Source: Neisseria sp. (lineage in GTDB: Bacteria > Pseudomonadota > Gammaproteobacteria > Burkholderiales > Neisseriaceae). From it: DNA of 43,867 nucleotides. Below the pieces are notes generated by a model. The model was not told the origin of the DNA. It ran no database searches and saw only the letters and a program-made list of their open reading frames with translations. A program made the translations under genes and the position numbers. Below are positions 32,631-42,416 of this stretch, in pieces (the stretch's first letter is position 1; each line of letters opens with the position of its first letter). The stretch covers positions 1 through 43,867 of the forward strand of contig NZ_JAUNHL010000021.1 of NCBI RefSeq assembly GCF_030523955.1, written 5' to 3'.

Positions 32631-33140
32631 TTAGGCCTGATTTTCGTGGTCTTTTAAAATTTTGTCGTACACCGCATCGGGAACATAGCGGCGTATCATC
32701 TGCCGCCAGCCTTGCGGGCCGACCATGCCTTTGACCATGGTGGAGGAAACTTCGGCGTATTCGCGCGGCGGCATCAGGAAAACGGTGGTGATTTCCGGGT
32801 GTAGATCGGCATTGATGTAGCGAATGGAACGCTCGTATTCATAATCGGATGGGGTGCGGATGCCGCGGATAATGAATTTGGCATCGACACTATGGGCGTA
32901 ATTGACCAGAAACTGTTTCTCGAAAGAGCTGATCCGTACATTCGGAAACTCGCTGGTAATCGCTTCGAGCATGGCTTGGCGCTCGGGTATTGAATAGGTG
33001 CTTTTTTTATCGGCATTCACGCCGATGGCGACAAACACTTCATCAAACATTTTTTGCGCTTCGCAAATCATCCAGAGATGGCCGTTGGTCGGCGGGTCGA
33101 AGCTGCCGGCGTAAACGGCGCGGCGTAGGGCTTGGGTCAT
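32631..33140 (-). CDS. coaD: Phosphopantetheine adenylyltransferase
   Basis: 169 residues from ATG 33140. Penultimate step of coenzyme A synthesis. Nucleotidyltransferase motif [16 protein letters not shown] (about 9-24, T/S-F-D-P and T-x-G-H), substrate loop [15 protein letters not shown] (about 84-98) and C-terminal [10 protein letters not shown] (about 128-137). An upstream extension to 33197 is Cys-rich and improbable. Convergent with nagZ. Confidence 0.95.
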   Translation of the reverse strand: MTQALRRAVYAGSFDPPTNGHLWMICEAQKMFDEVFVAIGVNADKKSTYSIPERQAMLEAITSEFPNVRISSFEKQFLVNYAHSVDAKFIIRGIRTPSDYEYERSIRYINADLHPEITTVFLMPPREYAEVSSTMVKGMVGPQGWRQMIRRYVPDAVYDKILKDHENQA

Positions 33141-33209
33141 GGCGCAGTGGGTTGATAACAATTTAAAGAAAAAGCAGCATAGACAATTTGCTTGCAAATG
33201 TCAAAACAA

Positions 33210-33239
33210 ATGCCTGTCTGAAAAAGTTTTCAGACAGGC
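33210..33239. terminator. Inverted DUS pair terminator
   Basis: Exact DUS 33210-33221 and complement 33228-33239, extended by pairing flanks, after the YccA-type gene on the minus strand. Confidence 0.88.
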
Positions 33240-33257
33240 ATTTGATTGGCTTGCGGC

Positions 33258-33947
33258 TTAGTCTTCGCCGTTGAAAATACCCAACAGTTGCAGCAGGCTG
33301 CTGAAGATGTTGTAGATGGAAATAAAGATGGTCAGCGCGGCGCTGATGTGGCTGGTTTCGCCGCCTTCGATAATGGTACGTACTTGCCACATAATAACCA
33401 GTGAGCTGAAAATCGCAAAGCCGGCGGAAACGGTTAAGGTTAATGCCGGAATGGCGAGGAACCAGCTGGCGATCATGCCGATAATCAATACTACGGCGCC
33501 GACGGTGAGGAAGCCGGCCAGTTTGCTGGTGTTGATGTTGGCTTTGCGCGCCAGGGTAGACATGGTGAGGAATACGCCGGCAGTCATGGCAGCAGCGATA
33601 CCGATTAATTCGCCGCCGTTGCTGTAGCCCAGCGTGCGTTGCAGCAGCGGTGAAATCAGGATGCCGACGCCGAAGGTGAACACCATCAGCAAGGCCACAC
33701 CGGTGTTGTTGTAGCGGTTTTTCTCAATCATGAAAATCATGCCGTACATAAACGCGAAGAATACGAGCAGGGCAACCCAAGGGCTGCCGAACAGCGCGAA
33801 AATGTTGAAACCCATTTGAGTGCTGGCAACCGCGCCGATAACTGCGGGGATAAACGAAATGCCGAGCAGGGTATAGGTTTTGCGCAATACGGTGTTTTGC
33901 GATACGGCACCGGAAGCGGAATAGCCGTCGTAGATCTCATTTTGCAT
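33258..33947 (-). CDS. Bax inhibitor-1 / YccA family membrane protein
   Basis: 229 residues with seven predicted helices. N-terminus TVLRKTYTLLGISFIPAVIGA and the end FISIYNIFSSLLQLLGIFNGED are typical of the YccA/YbhL group, in which Asp and His residues near the C-terminus form a pH sensor. E. coli YccA modulates the membrane protease FtsH; the role here is inferred only. Ribosome binding site AGGAAA lies before the ATG. Confidence 0.9.
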   Translation of the reverse strand: MQNEIYDGYSASGAVSQNTVLRKTYTLLGISFIPAVIGAVASTQMGFNIFALFGSPWVALLVFFAFMYGMIFMIEKNRYNNTGVALLMVFTFGVGILISPLLQRTLGYSNGGELIGIAAAMTAGVFLTMSTLARKANINTSKLAGFLTVGAVVLIIGMIASWFLAIPALTLTVSAGFAIFSSLVIMWQVRTIIEGGETSHISAALTIFISIYNIFSSLLQLLGIFNGED

Positions 33948-34091
33948 GGTGTTTCCTTTTTTGTGTTTCGATTGATGTTATATAGGGTATTGGGTAGCGT
34001 TTGATTGTAACAGCAAATTGGAACTTTTCAATGAAATTCAAGTGTTTTCGATAAAATTTTTTGCAGATGGCTACTGTTTCGGATAAGCGGT

Positions 34092-34988
34092 TCAAACCGA
34101 TAGCCAAAGCAAAATAGTCCATAGCAAAACCGTCAGGCTCCAACGGGGCAGAAGTGGGTCGAAAGCATAACCGGTTACACGGCCTACTGCAGCTAGGTGA
34201 GAGCCGGTAAACAAGCACAAAACCAGTAGCAGCCAAACCGGCGTATCCGGTAAAACCAAAAGCCAGATGCTCCACAGTAGGGCGGCTGTTAATGCCAAGA
34301 AGTGATGATAATGTTTGGCCAACGGCAAGCCCAGACGGGCGGCGATGGTGAGTTTGCCCGCGGCCAGATCGCTGCGGATGTCGCGCATATTATTGAGGTT
34401 GAGCACCATGCTGCACCATAAACCTAAGGCGGTGGCGGGCAGCAGTGCGGCTGCTTCGAAGTTGCCGGTTTGCAGATAGGCCGAGCCCAATACACCGGCC
34501 CAGCCGAAAAATAAGCAGACTGCCGCGTCACCCCAGCCGGCGTAACCGTAAGGGCGGCTGCCGGCCGTATAGCGGTAGGCAGCTGTGATACAGGCAGTAC
34601 CGGCAGCCAGCCAGAACAGCCAGCCGCCGGCGGTAGCAGTGTTCAGTGCGACGCTGAGTAACAGAATACCGAGCAGGCAGCAAAGTATGGTCATACCGAT
34701 GAGTGCACGCTGCATGGCGGCGGCAGACAAGCGTCCGGATGCGACCATGCGTGCCGGGCCTTGTCGACCGCTGTGGTCGGCGCCGTTTTGTGCGTCGCCG
34801 TAGTCGTTGGCCAAATTGCTGAAAATTTGCAGGGTAAGTGCGGTAGCCAGACATAACAGCAGAATAAGCGGGCGTAAGCCGTCTTGTACCTGTGCAACAT
34901 AACCGCCGCACAGTATCGAAGCGGCGGCTAAGGGCAGGGTACGCAGGCGGGCGGCGGCCAGCCAGAAGCGGAGGGCGTTTTTTTTCAT
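34092..34988 (-). CDS. menA: UbiA-type prenyltransferase, MenA-like
   Basis: 298 residues, about eight helices. First prenyl-diphosphate motif NLANDYGDAQNGAD (about 57-70), followed by GRQGPARMVASGRLS (about 73-87), which is characteristic of 1,4-dihydroxy-2-naphthoate prenyltransferase; second Asp-rich motif MVLNLNNMRDIRSDLAAGKLTIAARLG (about 193-219). It would make demethylmenaquinone. The neighbouring gene ubiB belongs to ubiquinone synthesis, so the cell may carry both routes or this enzyme may act differently. No other men gene is in the window. Confidence 0.8.
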   Translation of the reverse strand: MKKNALRFWLAAARLRTLPLAAASILCGGYVAQVQDGLRPLILLLCLATALTLQIFSNLANDYGDAQNGADHSGRQGPARMVASGRLSAAAMQRALIGMTILCCLLGILLLSVALNTATAGGWLFWLAAGTACITAAYRYTAGSRPYGYAGWGDAAVCLFFGWAGVLGSAYLQTGNFEAAALLPATALGLWCSMVLNLNNMRDIRSDLAAGKLTIAARLGLPLAKHYHHFLALTAALLWSIWLLVLPDTPVWLLLVLCLFTGSHLAAVGRVTGYAFDPLLPRWSLTVLLWTILLWLSV

Positions 34989-35043
34989 GGTGTTTTGAAA
35001 CTGGCAGGCGAAAAGACGAGCGCCTGGCTTTTCGGAAATACCG

Positions 35044-36693
35044 TTAATGTTTGCCTGAACGCCAAATCGACCAAATCAACCAAATGCTGTTGGCAAAGGC
35101 CAGTAAGTAGCCGAGAAAACCGATGAATTTCGGACCGGTTTCGATGCTCATTACAATGGAGGAGCCAACAATCAATGCGCCGGTAACGATGCCCATGGTC
35201 AGGCGGTTGGTGGCGCGGTCGAGCTGGTGGCTTAACTGCTCAAGACGTTTGACATCCAAATTCAGGTTAAGCTGGCCTTTTTGAATGCGGCGTGACAGGC
35301 GGATGATGTTTTGCGGCAGTTCGTCCAAGGCTTGCAACAAGGTGAGGCTGTGCATTTTGCTTTTCTGCACGATATGGTCGCTGGAAAAGCGCTCTTTGAT
35401 GACTTCTTCGACAATCGGCTTGGCTTTATCCAGCATTTCGGCGCTGCCGTCGAGCTGTTTGACCACACCTTCCAGCGTAATCAGGGTTTTAAACAACATC
35501 ACCAAATCGCCGGGCAGGGTAAGGCCGTGCTGGCGCATAATCTGGGTAATGTCGTTGATAACCTGGCTGATGCGCAAGTCGCGCATGGCGGTGTGTTCGT
35601 AGTTGAGCAGCATTTCCAGTACGTCTGCGCCCAACAGATTTTCATCGGGCAATTCGCCTTGTGCCCAGTTGCTCAATACATATTGCATGGTGAACTGGTC
35701 GCGCCGGGTCAGTGCGTTAATCAGGTCGATGATTTCTCGGCGGCGGGTTGTGGAAAGATGGCCGACCAAGCCGAAATCGATCAGGGTAATGGTGCCCTGA
35801 TCGTTGATGAAGATGTTGCCCGGATGAGGGTCGGCGTGGAAAAAGCCCTGTTTTAAAATCATGGTAAACAGCGCTTCAGTGATACGGTGGGCCAGTTGGC
35901 TGCGGATTTCCTGCGTAAGGGTATCAAGCGGCAGATTGCGCAAAAGGGTGTCGCCGATATATTCCTGCACCAGAATCTGCCGGTTGGAATAATCGCTGTA
36001 TACCTTGGGAATGTGAATGTAGCCGTGACCATTAAAGGTTTGGCCGAAACGCTGCATGTAGCGCAGCTCTACTGATAAATCGGTTTCTTTGGCCAGGCTG
36101 CGGGCAAAATACTGCACCATTTGTACCGGTTGGTAGCGGCGCGCTTCGGGAATTTCCGACTCAATCAGCTGGGCCAGATGGGTGAGGATGCGTAAATCGG
36201 CGTTGACGACTTTTTCAATATCCGGCCGTTTGATTTTCACCGCCACCACTTCGCCGCTTAGCAAAACCGCTTTGTGCACTTGGGCAATCGAAGCGCTGCC
36301 GATGGGTTTGGGGTCGATGCTGCTGAAAAAATTATGGAAAGGCTGACCCAAGCTAGATGCTACCAAGGCTTGGATATCGGTAACCGGAATGGGTGCGACA
36401 TCGCTTTGCAGTTGCTCGAATTCTTCTATCCATTCGGCGTTAAAGATGTCGACGCGGGTGGAGAGAATTTGGCCCAGTTTCACAAAAGTAGGGCCGAGTT
36501 CTTCGAAAGCCAGCCTGAAACGGCGGGGCGTGCTCATGTAGCGGCTTTCCGGTTTGGCTTCGATTTCGTTTAATGTTTGGCCGGATAACTTGATGCGCTG
36601 AACAAACTCTCCTAAGCCGTATTTGGTTAAGATAGCCATAATTTCCCGCAGACGGGAAAAATCACGCATGGCAAGTAAAGTTGGTATCATCAT
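35044..36693 (-). CDS. ubiB: ABC1/UbiB family atypical kinase (ubiquinone biosynthesis)
   Basis: 549 residues. The K-x-G-Q motif is FVKLGQILSTRVD (about 70-82), the Ala-rich loop is PIGSASIAQVHKA (about 129-141), VAVKIKRPDIE carries the ATP-binding Lys, and the catalytic loop HADPHPGNIFI (about 288-298) and LIDFGLVGHLS follow. Two C-terminal helices (about 500-545) anchor it in the membrane. UbiB assists the late steps of ubiquinone synthesis through its ATPase activity. The start is uncertain: Met1, Met2 or Met9 are all without a good ribosome binding site. Confidence 0.9.
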   Translation of the reverse strand: MMIPTLLAMRDFSRLREIMAILTKYGLGEFVQRIKLSGQTLNEIEAKPESRYMSTPRRFRLAFEELGPTFVKLGQILSTRVDIFNAEWIEEFEQLQSDVAPIPVTDIQALVASSLGQPFHNFFSSIDPKPIGSASIAQVHKAVLLSGEVVAVKIKRPDIEKVVNADLRILTHLAQLIESEIPEARRYQPVQMVQYFARSLAKETDLSVELRYMQRFGQTFNGHGYIHIPKVYSDYSNRQILVQEYIGDTLLRNLPLDTLTQEIRSQLAHRITEALFTMILKQGFFHADPHPGNIFINDQGTITLIDFGLVGHLSTTRRREIIDLINALTRRDQFTMQYVLSNWAQGELPDENLLGADVLEMLLNYEHTAMRDLRISQVINDITQIMRQHGLTLPGDLVMLFKTLITLEGVVKQLDGSAEMLDKAKPIVEEVIKERFSSDHIVQKSKMHSLTLLQALDELPQNIIRLSRRIQKGQLNLNLDVKRLEQLSHQLDRATNRLTMGIVTGALIVGSSIVMSIETGPKFIGFLGYLLAFANSIWLIWSIWRSGKH

Positions 36694-37064
36694 AGGATTT
36701 GCGGTATCTTACGGATTCTGGCAGCGAACATAGCATAGCATAAAGCGTTTTGAGAAAAATGCTTTTTTGTTGTGTTGTCAGAAAAAGTCTATATTTACAG
36801 AGAATTATCTGGAATTCGAAATACAGCGGGCTGATGACTCTGCCCGCACCTCTCTCGGCTTTACACAAATCAAGCTGCAGGAAACGCTACAATAGACATG
36901 GAAAAACCGGCTGCAACAGCGGTGGCGGTTTGTCTTTGCTGCTGAAAAAAAGTGCAAATACTGGTTAAGATGGGGTAGAAAAAAGTATACGCATTTTGCT
37001 GGTACCGGCAACGTTGCGTAATCGGTTTTATCTGTGGTCGGGAGAAATGGGATGGAATGTTGGA
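36694..37064. other. Gene-free divergent promoter region
   Basis: About 370 bases between ubiB and the NlpC/P60 gene. No DUS, terminator or repeat was recognised, apart from a short imperfect inverted repeat near 36905-36935 (AACCGGCTGC..GCGGTGGCGGTTT). Presumably it holds both promoters. Confidence 0.5.
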
Positions 37065-37625
37065 ATGAAGTATTGGAAAAAAATAGGGATATGGCTACCG
37101 GCTTTGTTGGTGGTGTTTTTGTTTCATGTACAGCAAGTGCGCGCCGATGATTTGGAGCAGTTTATCCGTTTGAACGCTGGCGAGATCTACGAACCGATGC
37201 CGACCGGCCGCCAGCTCAACCAGCGCGAGGCTGACCAGCTAATCGGCAGTGCCATGAGTTTATTGGGTGTGGCTTACCGCTTCGGTGGTACTTCGCCTAC
37301 TACCGGTATGGATTGTAGCGGCTTTATGCAATATATTTTCCGCCGTACCATGCAGGTCAGCCTGCCGAGAACGGCGGCGGAACAGGCGCAGATGGGTGTG
37401 CAGGTTAGCCGCAGCGCTTTGCAGGCGGGCGATATGGTGTTTTTCAATACTTCCGGCCGCCGTATCTCGCACGTTGGGCTTTATATCGGCAACGACCGTT
37501 TTATCCATGCACCGCGTACCGGTAAAAATATCGAAATCACGAGTTTGAGCAATAAATACTGGAGCCGCCGTTATATTACTGCGCGACGGGTGAAGAAAAA
37601 CGATCCTTCGCAGTTTTTAAATTGA
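37065..37625 (+). CDS. NlpC/P60 (C40) peptidoglycan endopeptidase
   Basis: 186 residues from ATG 37065. Sec signal MKYWKKIGIWLPALLVVFLF..VRA then DDLEQF, without lipobox. NlpC/P60 domain about 60-175: catalytic Cys in MDCSGFMQYIF, His in ISHVGLYIGNDRF and the third residue His in FIHAPRTGKN. Resembles MepS/Spr, which cuts peptide cross-links during wall growth, but is not lipidated. Longer starts (36996, 37047) are in frame but add nothing signal-like. A small gene follows 11 bases on. Confidence 0.88.
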   Translation: MKYWKKIGIWLPALLVVFLFHVQQVRADDLEQFIRLNAGEIYEPMPTGRQLNQREADQLIGSAMSLLGVAYRFGGTSPTTGMDCSGFMQYIFRRTMQVSLPRTAAEQAQMGVQVSRSALQAGDMVFFNTSGRRISHVGLYIGNDRFIHAPRTGKNIEITSLSNKYWSRRYITARRVKKNDPSQFLN

Positions 37626-37636
37626 GGGAATGAAAA

Positions 37637-37852
37637 ATGAGTATGCCCGATATTCCGAAGTGGTATGCGGATGACGGTTCGATTATCTCCTGCACCGAAA
37701 AAGTCAAAGTGATGAGCGAAAACATGAACGAGCTGTACAGTGTGGCGCAGGATGCTTTTGAAGATGCGCTGCTGATGGGTTGCGGCGAAGCACAATTGCG
37801 TGATTATCTGGTCAAATTAATCGAGGGTTTGGAGAATCCTTACCGCAAGTAA
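37637..37852 (+). CDS. Conserved hypothetical small protein
   Basis: 71 residues, acidic, one probable helical bundle, no signal or membrane segment: MSMPDIPKWYADDGSIISC at the start, then an amphipathic run ELYSVAQDAFEDALLMGC and QLRDYLVKLIEGLENPYRK. GAGGGA lies upstream, and it begins 11 bases after the NlpC/P60 gene, so the two form an operon. The sequence looks like a compact real protein, but I cannot name a family. Confidence 0.7.
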   Translation: MSMPDIPKWYADDGSIISCTEKVKVMSENMNELYSVAQDAFEDALLMGCGEAQLRDYLVKLIEGLENPYRK

Positions 37853-37939
37853 TCCGGCTTGGCAACGGCTGTGACAGTTGTACTGTCGGAGTCACCAAGC
37901 GTTTTATCTTGCATATTATCGGCAGAAAACAGCATACTA

Positions 37940-37978
37940 TGCCTGTCTGAAAACCTTCGGCGGTTTTTCAGACAGGCA
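37940..37978. terminator. Inverted DUS pair terminator
   Basis: Exact DUS 37940-37951, complement 37967-37978, with extended pairing through AAACC..GGTTT. Confidence 0.88.
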
Positions 37979-38013
37979 TTATTGTTCGGTTTCATTAAAG
38001 AAACGGGTAAACC

Positions 38014-38349
38014 ATGATTTTGGCTTTGAGCATCATTTTTGGCTGCCTGGCGGTGGGCGAGGCGGTGGTTCATTTCAGCGGCATCAAACTGCCCGGCAGC
38101 GTAATCGGCATGGCTTGTTTGTTTATCGCGCTTAAGGCCGGCTGGGTGAAGCCGGCGCAGCTGCAAAAAGTGGTGGATGTGATGATGGCCAATTTATCAT
38201 TGCTGCTGGTGCCGCCTTGTGTGGCGGTGATGAGTTATTTGGATTTAATCGCGCGTGATTTTTGGTCGATTATGCTTTCCACTTTAATCAGTACGTTTAT
38301 CGTGTTGTTTGTGACCGGTAAAAGCCATGAGTGGATGAGGAGGCGCTGA
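38014..38349 (+). CDS. lrgA: LrgA/CidA family holin-like protein
   Basis: 111 residues, four helices. Family pattern FGCLAVGEAVVHFSGIKLPGSVIGMACLF (about 9-37) and LLLVPPCVAVMSYLD (about 63-77). CidA/LrgA proteins are holin-like and influence lysis or, in some bacteria, pyruvate and metabolite transport. Stop codon overlaps the lrgB start (TGATG), so translation is coupled. Confidence 0.85.
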   Translation: MILALSIIFGCLAVGEAVVHFSGIKLPGSVIGMACLFIALKAGWVKPAQLQKVVDVMMANLSLLLVPPCVAVMSYLDLIARDFWSIMLSTLISTFIVLFVTGKSHEWMRRR

Positions 38350-39044
38350 TGGAAATGTTGCAACATCCTATGGTTTTGTTGTGGTTGACCGTTAGCGTGT
38401 ATTGGCTGGCCAACACTTTGCGCGCCCGCACCGGCAGCGTGTGGTTCAATCCGGTGTTGCTAAGCACCGCCAGCCTGATTGCCTATCTGAAAATATTCGG
38501 TATTTCTTACGAGCGCTATCACGAAGCAGGCCAGTTTATTGATTTCTGGTTGAAACCGGCTGTGGTCGGATTGGCGTTGCCGTTGTATCTGAACTGGGAA
38601 AAAATACGCAAACAATGGTTGCCGATTCTTGTTTCACAAGGTGCCGGAAGCGTGGCCGGTATCGTTAGCGGGGTGTATATCGCCAAACTGATGGGAGCGG
38701 AGCGCGAAGTCTTGCTGAGCCTGGCTTCCAAGTCGGTAACCAATCCGATAGCCATTGAGATTACCAACAGCATGGGCGGTATTCCGGCGATTACCGCCGC
38801 TACTGTGATCATCGCCGGTATGAGTGGACAAATGGCGGGTTACCGCATGATGCGCGCCAGTACGGTTAACCGGCCGATGTCGCAAGGTATATCGATGGGC
38901 ACAGCATCTCATGCAATGGGCATCGCCGCTTCTTTGGAAAAAGGGCGGAAATTCGCCGCCTATGCGAGCTTGGGCTTGATTTTCAACGGTATTCTTACCG
39001 CAATATTGGTTCCTATTTTGTTGCCTTTGATGGGTGTGGTTTAG
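38349..39044 (+). CDS. lrgB: LrgB/CidB family membrane protein
   Basis: 231 residues, about seven helices. Signature GISYERYHEAGQFIDFWLKPAVVGLALPLY (about 43-72), SLASKSVTNPIAIEI (about 121-135) and GTASHAMGIAASLE (about 184-197) are the classic LrgB motifs. ATG 38349 is preceded by GAGGAGGCG and shares one base with the lrgA stop, which decides it over an in-frame ATG at 38331. Confidence 0.9.
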   Translation: MEMLQHPMVLLWLTVSVYWLANTLRARTGSVWFNPVLLSTASLIAYLKIFGISYERYHEAGQFIDFWLKPAVVGLALPLYLNWEKIRKQWLPILVSQGAGSVAGIVSGVYIAKLMGAEREVLLSLASKSVTNPIAIEITNSMGGIPAITAATVIIAGMSGQMAGYRMMRASTVNRPMSQGISMGTASHAMGIAASLEKGRKFAAYASLGLIFNGILTAILVPILLPLMGVV

Positions 39045-39053
39045 AAACATAAA

Positions 39054-39082
39054 TGCCTGTCTGAAACGTTCCAGACAGGCAT
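39054..39082. terminator. Inverted DUS pair, one arm mutated
   Basis: DUS 39054-39065 exact; the partner reads TCCAGACAGGCA (39071-39082), one base off the DUS, but the first arm is followed by ACG so the hairpin persists. A second, exact pair lies at 39195-39206 and 39213-39224, before the pntB stop. Confidence 0.8.
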
Positions 39083-39194
39083 TTTTCATCAGGAGTTAAC
39101 TTGGGCGGAAACTTATTTTTGTCATTAAGACGGCAAGCCATAGTCGAAAATGTGTGAATCCGCTATATTGTTTTGCACCGGTTAACTACAAAAA

Positions 39195-39224
39195 TGCCTG
39201 TCTGAAATATTTTTCAGACAGGCA
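39195..39224. terminator. Inverted DUS pair terminator of pntAB
   Basis: Exact arms with a six-base spacer and AAAAA/TTTTT extension, 22 bases beyond the pntB stop. Confidence 0.85.
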
Positions 39225-39245
39225 TTGCTGCTTTGCAGACGGCCT

Positions 39246-40631
39246 TTATTTCTTCAATTCGGCCAGAATCTCATCTACCGTGGCTTTGGCATCGCCGAAG
39301 CACATCACGCTGTTTTCGTTGAAAAAGAGCGGGTTTTGCACGCCTGCGTAGCCGGTGTTCATCGAGCGTTTGAACACCACCACTTCTTTGGCTTTCCACA
39401 CTTCCAACACCGGCATGCCGGCAATCGGCGAGTTGGGGTCGGTTTGTGCGGCGGGGTTGACCGTATCGTTGGCGCCGATTACCAGCACCACGTCGGTTTC
39501 GGGGAAATCGTCGTTGATTTCGTCCATCTCCAATACGATGTCGTAAGGCACTTTGGCCTCGGCCAGCAACACGTTCATATGGCCGGGCAGGCGGCCGGCG
39601 ACGGGGTGGATGCCGAAGCGCACCTCGGTGCCGTTTTTACGCAAAAGCTCGGTGATTTCGGCCACCGGATATTGCGCCTGCGCCACCGCCATGCCGTAAC
39701 CCGGGGTGATGATGACGCTGTGGGCGTTTTTCAGCATTTCGGCCACTTCGGCGGGCTTGGCTTCGCGGTATTCGCCCACTTCTTCGCTGCCTGCGGCGGC
39801 GGAGGTGCCGTCGGTGCCGAAGCCGCCAGCAATCACCGAAATAAACGAGCGGTTCATGGCCTTACACATAATATACGACAAAATCGCGCCGCTCGAACCA
39901 ACCAGTGCACCAGTAACAATCAGCAAATCGTTGCCGAGCATAAAGCCCGCCGCAGCGGCCGCCCAACCCGAATAAGAGTTGAGCATGGACACCACCACCG
40001 GCATATCGGCGCCGCCGATAGAAGCCACCAAATGCCAGCCGAATGCCAGCGCGATTAGGGTCATCAGAATCAGGGCGAACCAGCTGCCGTCTGCGCCGAC
40101 AAAGCCAAGTAGCAGCAAAAATGATACTACCAAAGCCGCCAGGTTCAGCTTGTGTTTGTGCGGCAGTTGCAGCGGTTTGCTGCTGATTTTGCCGTTGAGT
40201 TTTCCGAAGGCCACAATCGAGCCGGTAAACGTTACCGCGCCGATAAATACGCCTAAAAACACTTCAATCAAGTGGATGGTGTGCATTTCCGGATCAACGT
40301 TGCCCGCTTCGATAAAGCTGTTGAAGCCCACCAGCACGGCGGCCAGGCCGACGAAACTGTGCAACAGCGCAATCAGCTCCGGCATTTCGGTCATTTCGAC
40401 TTTTTGCGCTTTATAAATACCCGCAGCCGCACCGATAACCATAGCGATGATAATCCAACCCAAGCCGGAGGTGCTTTCGCTGAAAATCGTGGCGAACAGC
40501 GCAATCACCATACCGACGATGCCGTAATAGCAGCCGTTTTTGGCGGTTTCCTGTTTGGAAAGCCCCGCCAGCGAGAAAATAAACAGAATGGCGGCAACGA
40601 TGTATGCCGCGGTTACCAATCCTTGAGACAT
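39246..40631 (-). CDS. pntB: NAD(P) transhydrogenase subunit beta
   Basis: 461 residues (E. coli 462). About nine membrane helices (domain II) and a C-terminal NADP-binding domain III with [11 protein letters not shown] (about 312-322), [18 protein letters not shown] and [14 protein letters not shown]. Uses the proton gradient to reduce NADP with NADH. ATG 40631 (AAAGGGG upstream) is preferred to a GTG three bases before. It follows pntA by a few bases: one operon. Confidence 0.95.
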   Translation of the reverse strand: MSQGLVTAAYIVAAILFIFSLAGLSKQETAKNGCYYGIVGMVIALFATIFSESTSGLGWIIIAMVIGAAAGIYKAQKVEMTEMPELIALLHSFVGLAAVLVGFNSFIEAGNVDPEMHTIHLIEVFLGVFIGAVTFTGSIVAFGKLNGKISSKPLQLPHKHKLNLAALVVSFLLLLGFVGADGSWFALILMTLIALAFGWHLVASIGGADMPVVVSMLNSYSGWAAAAAGFMLGNDLLIVTGALVGSSGAILSYIMCKAMNRSFISVIAGGFGTDGTSAAAGSEEVGEYREAKPAEVAEMLKNAHSVIITPGYGMAVAQAQYPVAEITELLRKNGTEVRFGIHPVAGRLPGHMNVLLAEAKVPYDIVLEMDEINDDFPETDVVLVIGANDTVNPAAQTDPNSPIAGMPVLEVWKAKEVVVFKRSMNTGYAGVQNPLFFNENSVMCFGDAKATVDEILAELKK

Positions 40632-40635
40632 CACA

Positions 40636-42177
40636 TTACCCCTTTCTAAACATATTCAACATACGGCGGGTAACATAAAAACCGCCGAAGATATTCACGC
40701 TGGCAATCAGCACCGCGATAAAGGCGAGAAGCGACACAAAACCGTTGCCCTGGCCGATTTGCAAAAGCGCGCCGACCACGATGATGCCCGAAATCGCATT
40801 GGTTACCGACATCAGCGGCGTATGCAGCGAGTGGCTCACGTTCCACACCACGTAATAGCCAATCACGCAGGCGAGCACGAACACGATAAAGTGGTTCAGA
40901 AAGGCGGCCGGTGCCACCGCGCCGACCCATAAAACCAACACTGCGCCGATTACGGCAGGCGCCAGTTTTTTCCAAGCGGGAACGGGTTTCGGCTCGGGTT
41001 TGGCTGCGGGTGCGGCTTTTTCAGACGGCGTTTGCTGCGGTGCGGCGGAAACCTGGATGGCGGGCGGCGGGAACGTGATTTCGCCCTCGCGGGTAACGGT
41101 CATGTTGCGGATAATCACGTCTTCGAAATCCAGCGCGATTTCACCGTCTTTATTGGGGCTTAACAGCTTGGTTAAATTGACCAGATTGGTGGCGTAAAGC
41201 TGGGAAGACTGCCCCGCCAGGCGGTTGGCCATATCGGTGTAACCAATGATTTTCACGCCGTTGTCAGTGATGAACAATTCGCCCGGGCGGGTCAGCTCGC
41301 AGTTGCCGCCGGTGGCTGCGGCCAAATCCACAATCACGCTGCCGGCCTTCATGCTTTCCACCATTTCTTTGGTAATCAGCTTGGGCGCGGGTTTGCCGGG
41401 AATGGCGGCAGTGGTGATGATAATGTCCACCTCTTTGGCCTGCTCGGCAAACAGCTTCATTTCGGCGGCGATGAATTCTTCGCTCATCACTTTGGCGTAG
41501 CCGTCGCCGCTGCCGCCCGCTTCCTGCGGGAAATCGAGTTTTAAGAACTGACCGCCCATCGATTCGATCTGCTCGGCCACTTCCAAGCGCGTATCGAACG
41601 CTTTTACAACGGCGCCCAAAGAGTTTGCCGTGCCGATGGCCGCCAAACCGGCCACACCCGCGCCGATAATCAGCACTTGTGCGGGCGGCACTTTGCCCGC
41701 GGCGGTAATCTGGCCGGTAAAGAAACGGCCGAACGCGTTGGCCGCTTCAATCACGGCGCGGTAGCCGCTGATGTTGGCCATAGAAGAGAGCGCATCCAAA
41801 GCCTGCGCACGCGAAATGCGCGGCACCATATCCATCGCCAACACATTCACTTTTTTATCGGCAAGTTTTTGCACGAGCTCGGGGTTTTGCGCCGGCCACA
41901 AAAAGCTCACCAGCGTTTGGCCGGCTTTTAAGGCGGCTACTTCCAGGTCGGAAGGAGCGTTTACTTTGTAAATCAACGGGCAGGCCCAGATTTCATCGCG
42001 GGTGGCAATAGCGGCGCCGGCTGCTTCATAGGCCGTATCCAGTAATCCTGCTGCGATGCCTGCGCCGCTTTCCACTGCTACTTCGAACCCCAGTTTTTGC
42101 AACTGGCTAACGGTAGCAGGCGTAGCGGCGACGCGGGTTTCGCCGGGCAAGGATTCCATTGGTATACCAATTTTCAT
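40636..42177 (-). CDS. pntA: NAD(P) transhydrogenase subunit alpha
   Basis: 513 residues (E. coli 510). NAD-binding domain I occupies about 1-380 with [24 protein letters not shown] (about 120-143), [22 protein letters not shown] and [18 protein letters not shown]; an Ala/Pro/Lys-rich linker (about 380-405) joins the short membrane part (about 410-510, four helices). The linker contains an ordinary-dialect DUS core at 41020-41029. First gene of pntAB. Confidence 0.95.
   Translation of the reverse strand: MKIGIPMESLPGETRVAATPATVSQLQKLGFEVAVESGAGIAAGLLDTAYEAAGAAIATRDEIWACPLIYKVNAPSDLEVAALKAGQTLVSFLWPAQNPELVQKLADKKVNVLAMDMVPRISRAQALDALSSMANISGYRAVIEAANAFGRFFTGQITAAGKVPPAQVLIIGAGVAGLAAIGTANSLGAVVKAFDTRLEVAEQIESMGGQFLKLDFPQEAGGSGDGYAKVMSEEFIAAEMKLFAEQAKEVDIIITTAAIPGKPAPKLITKEMVESMKAGSVIVDLAAATGGNCELTRPGELFITDNGVKIIGYTDMANRLAGQSSQLYATNLVNLTKLLSPNKDGEIALDFEDVIIRNMTVTREGEITFPPPAIQVSAAPQQTPSEKAAPAAKPEPKPVPAWKKLAPAVIGAVLVLWVGAVAPAAFLNHFIVFVLACVIGYYVVWNVSHSLHTPLMSVTNAISGIIVVGALLQIGQGNGFVSLLAFIAVLIASVNIFGGFYVTRRMLNMFRKG
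41020..41029 (-). repeat. Ordinary Neisseria DUS core inside pntA
   Basis: TTCAGACGGC, i.e. the 10-mer GCCGTCTGAA, in the flexible linker of PntA where the coding constraint is weakest. Confidence 0.8.
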
Positions 42178-42416
42178 CTCTTGATTCCTTTTGTTTATGA
42201 AGGTGAATTTAATGGGACGTGAAACGGATGTTATTTGTTGTATCTGGCTTTAAAAATGCTAATTTAGGATTATGTTTATAACGAATTTTGGCAGCGAAGA
42301 CAACCTCAACGAAGCTTTTTATTAACGGTTTGTTTGATATGCAACAGTACCTGCCTGAAAAAAACCGATATGCTAAAATAGCAAAAAATATAATATTTTC
42401 AACGAAAGGAACCATG

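Noticed and set aside
36750..36968. 72-codon ORF upstream of the NlpC/P60 gene
   Set aside because: No ribosome binding site, no likeness to a protein family, and it sits in the divergent promoter region.
39225..40058. 277-codon ORF antisense to pntB
   Set aside because: Reverse-frame shadow rich in His/Gly; it begins inside the DUS terminator.
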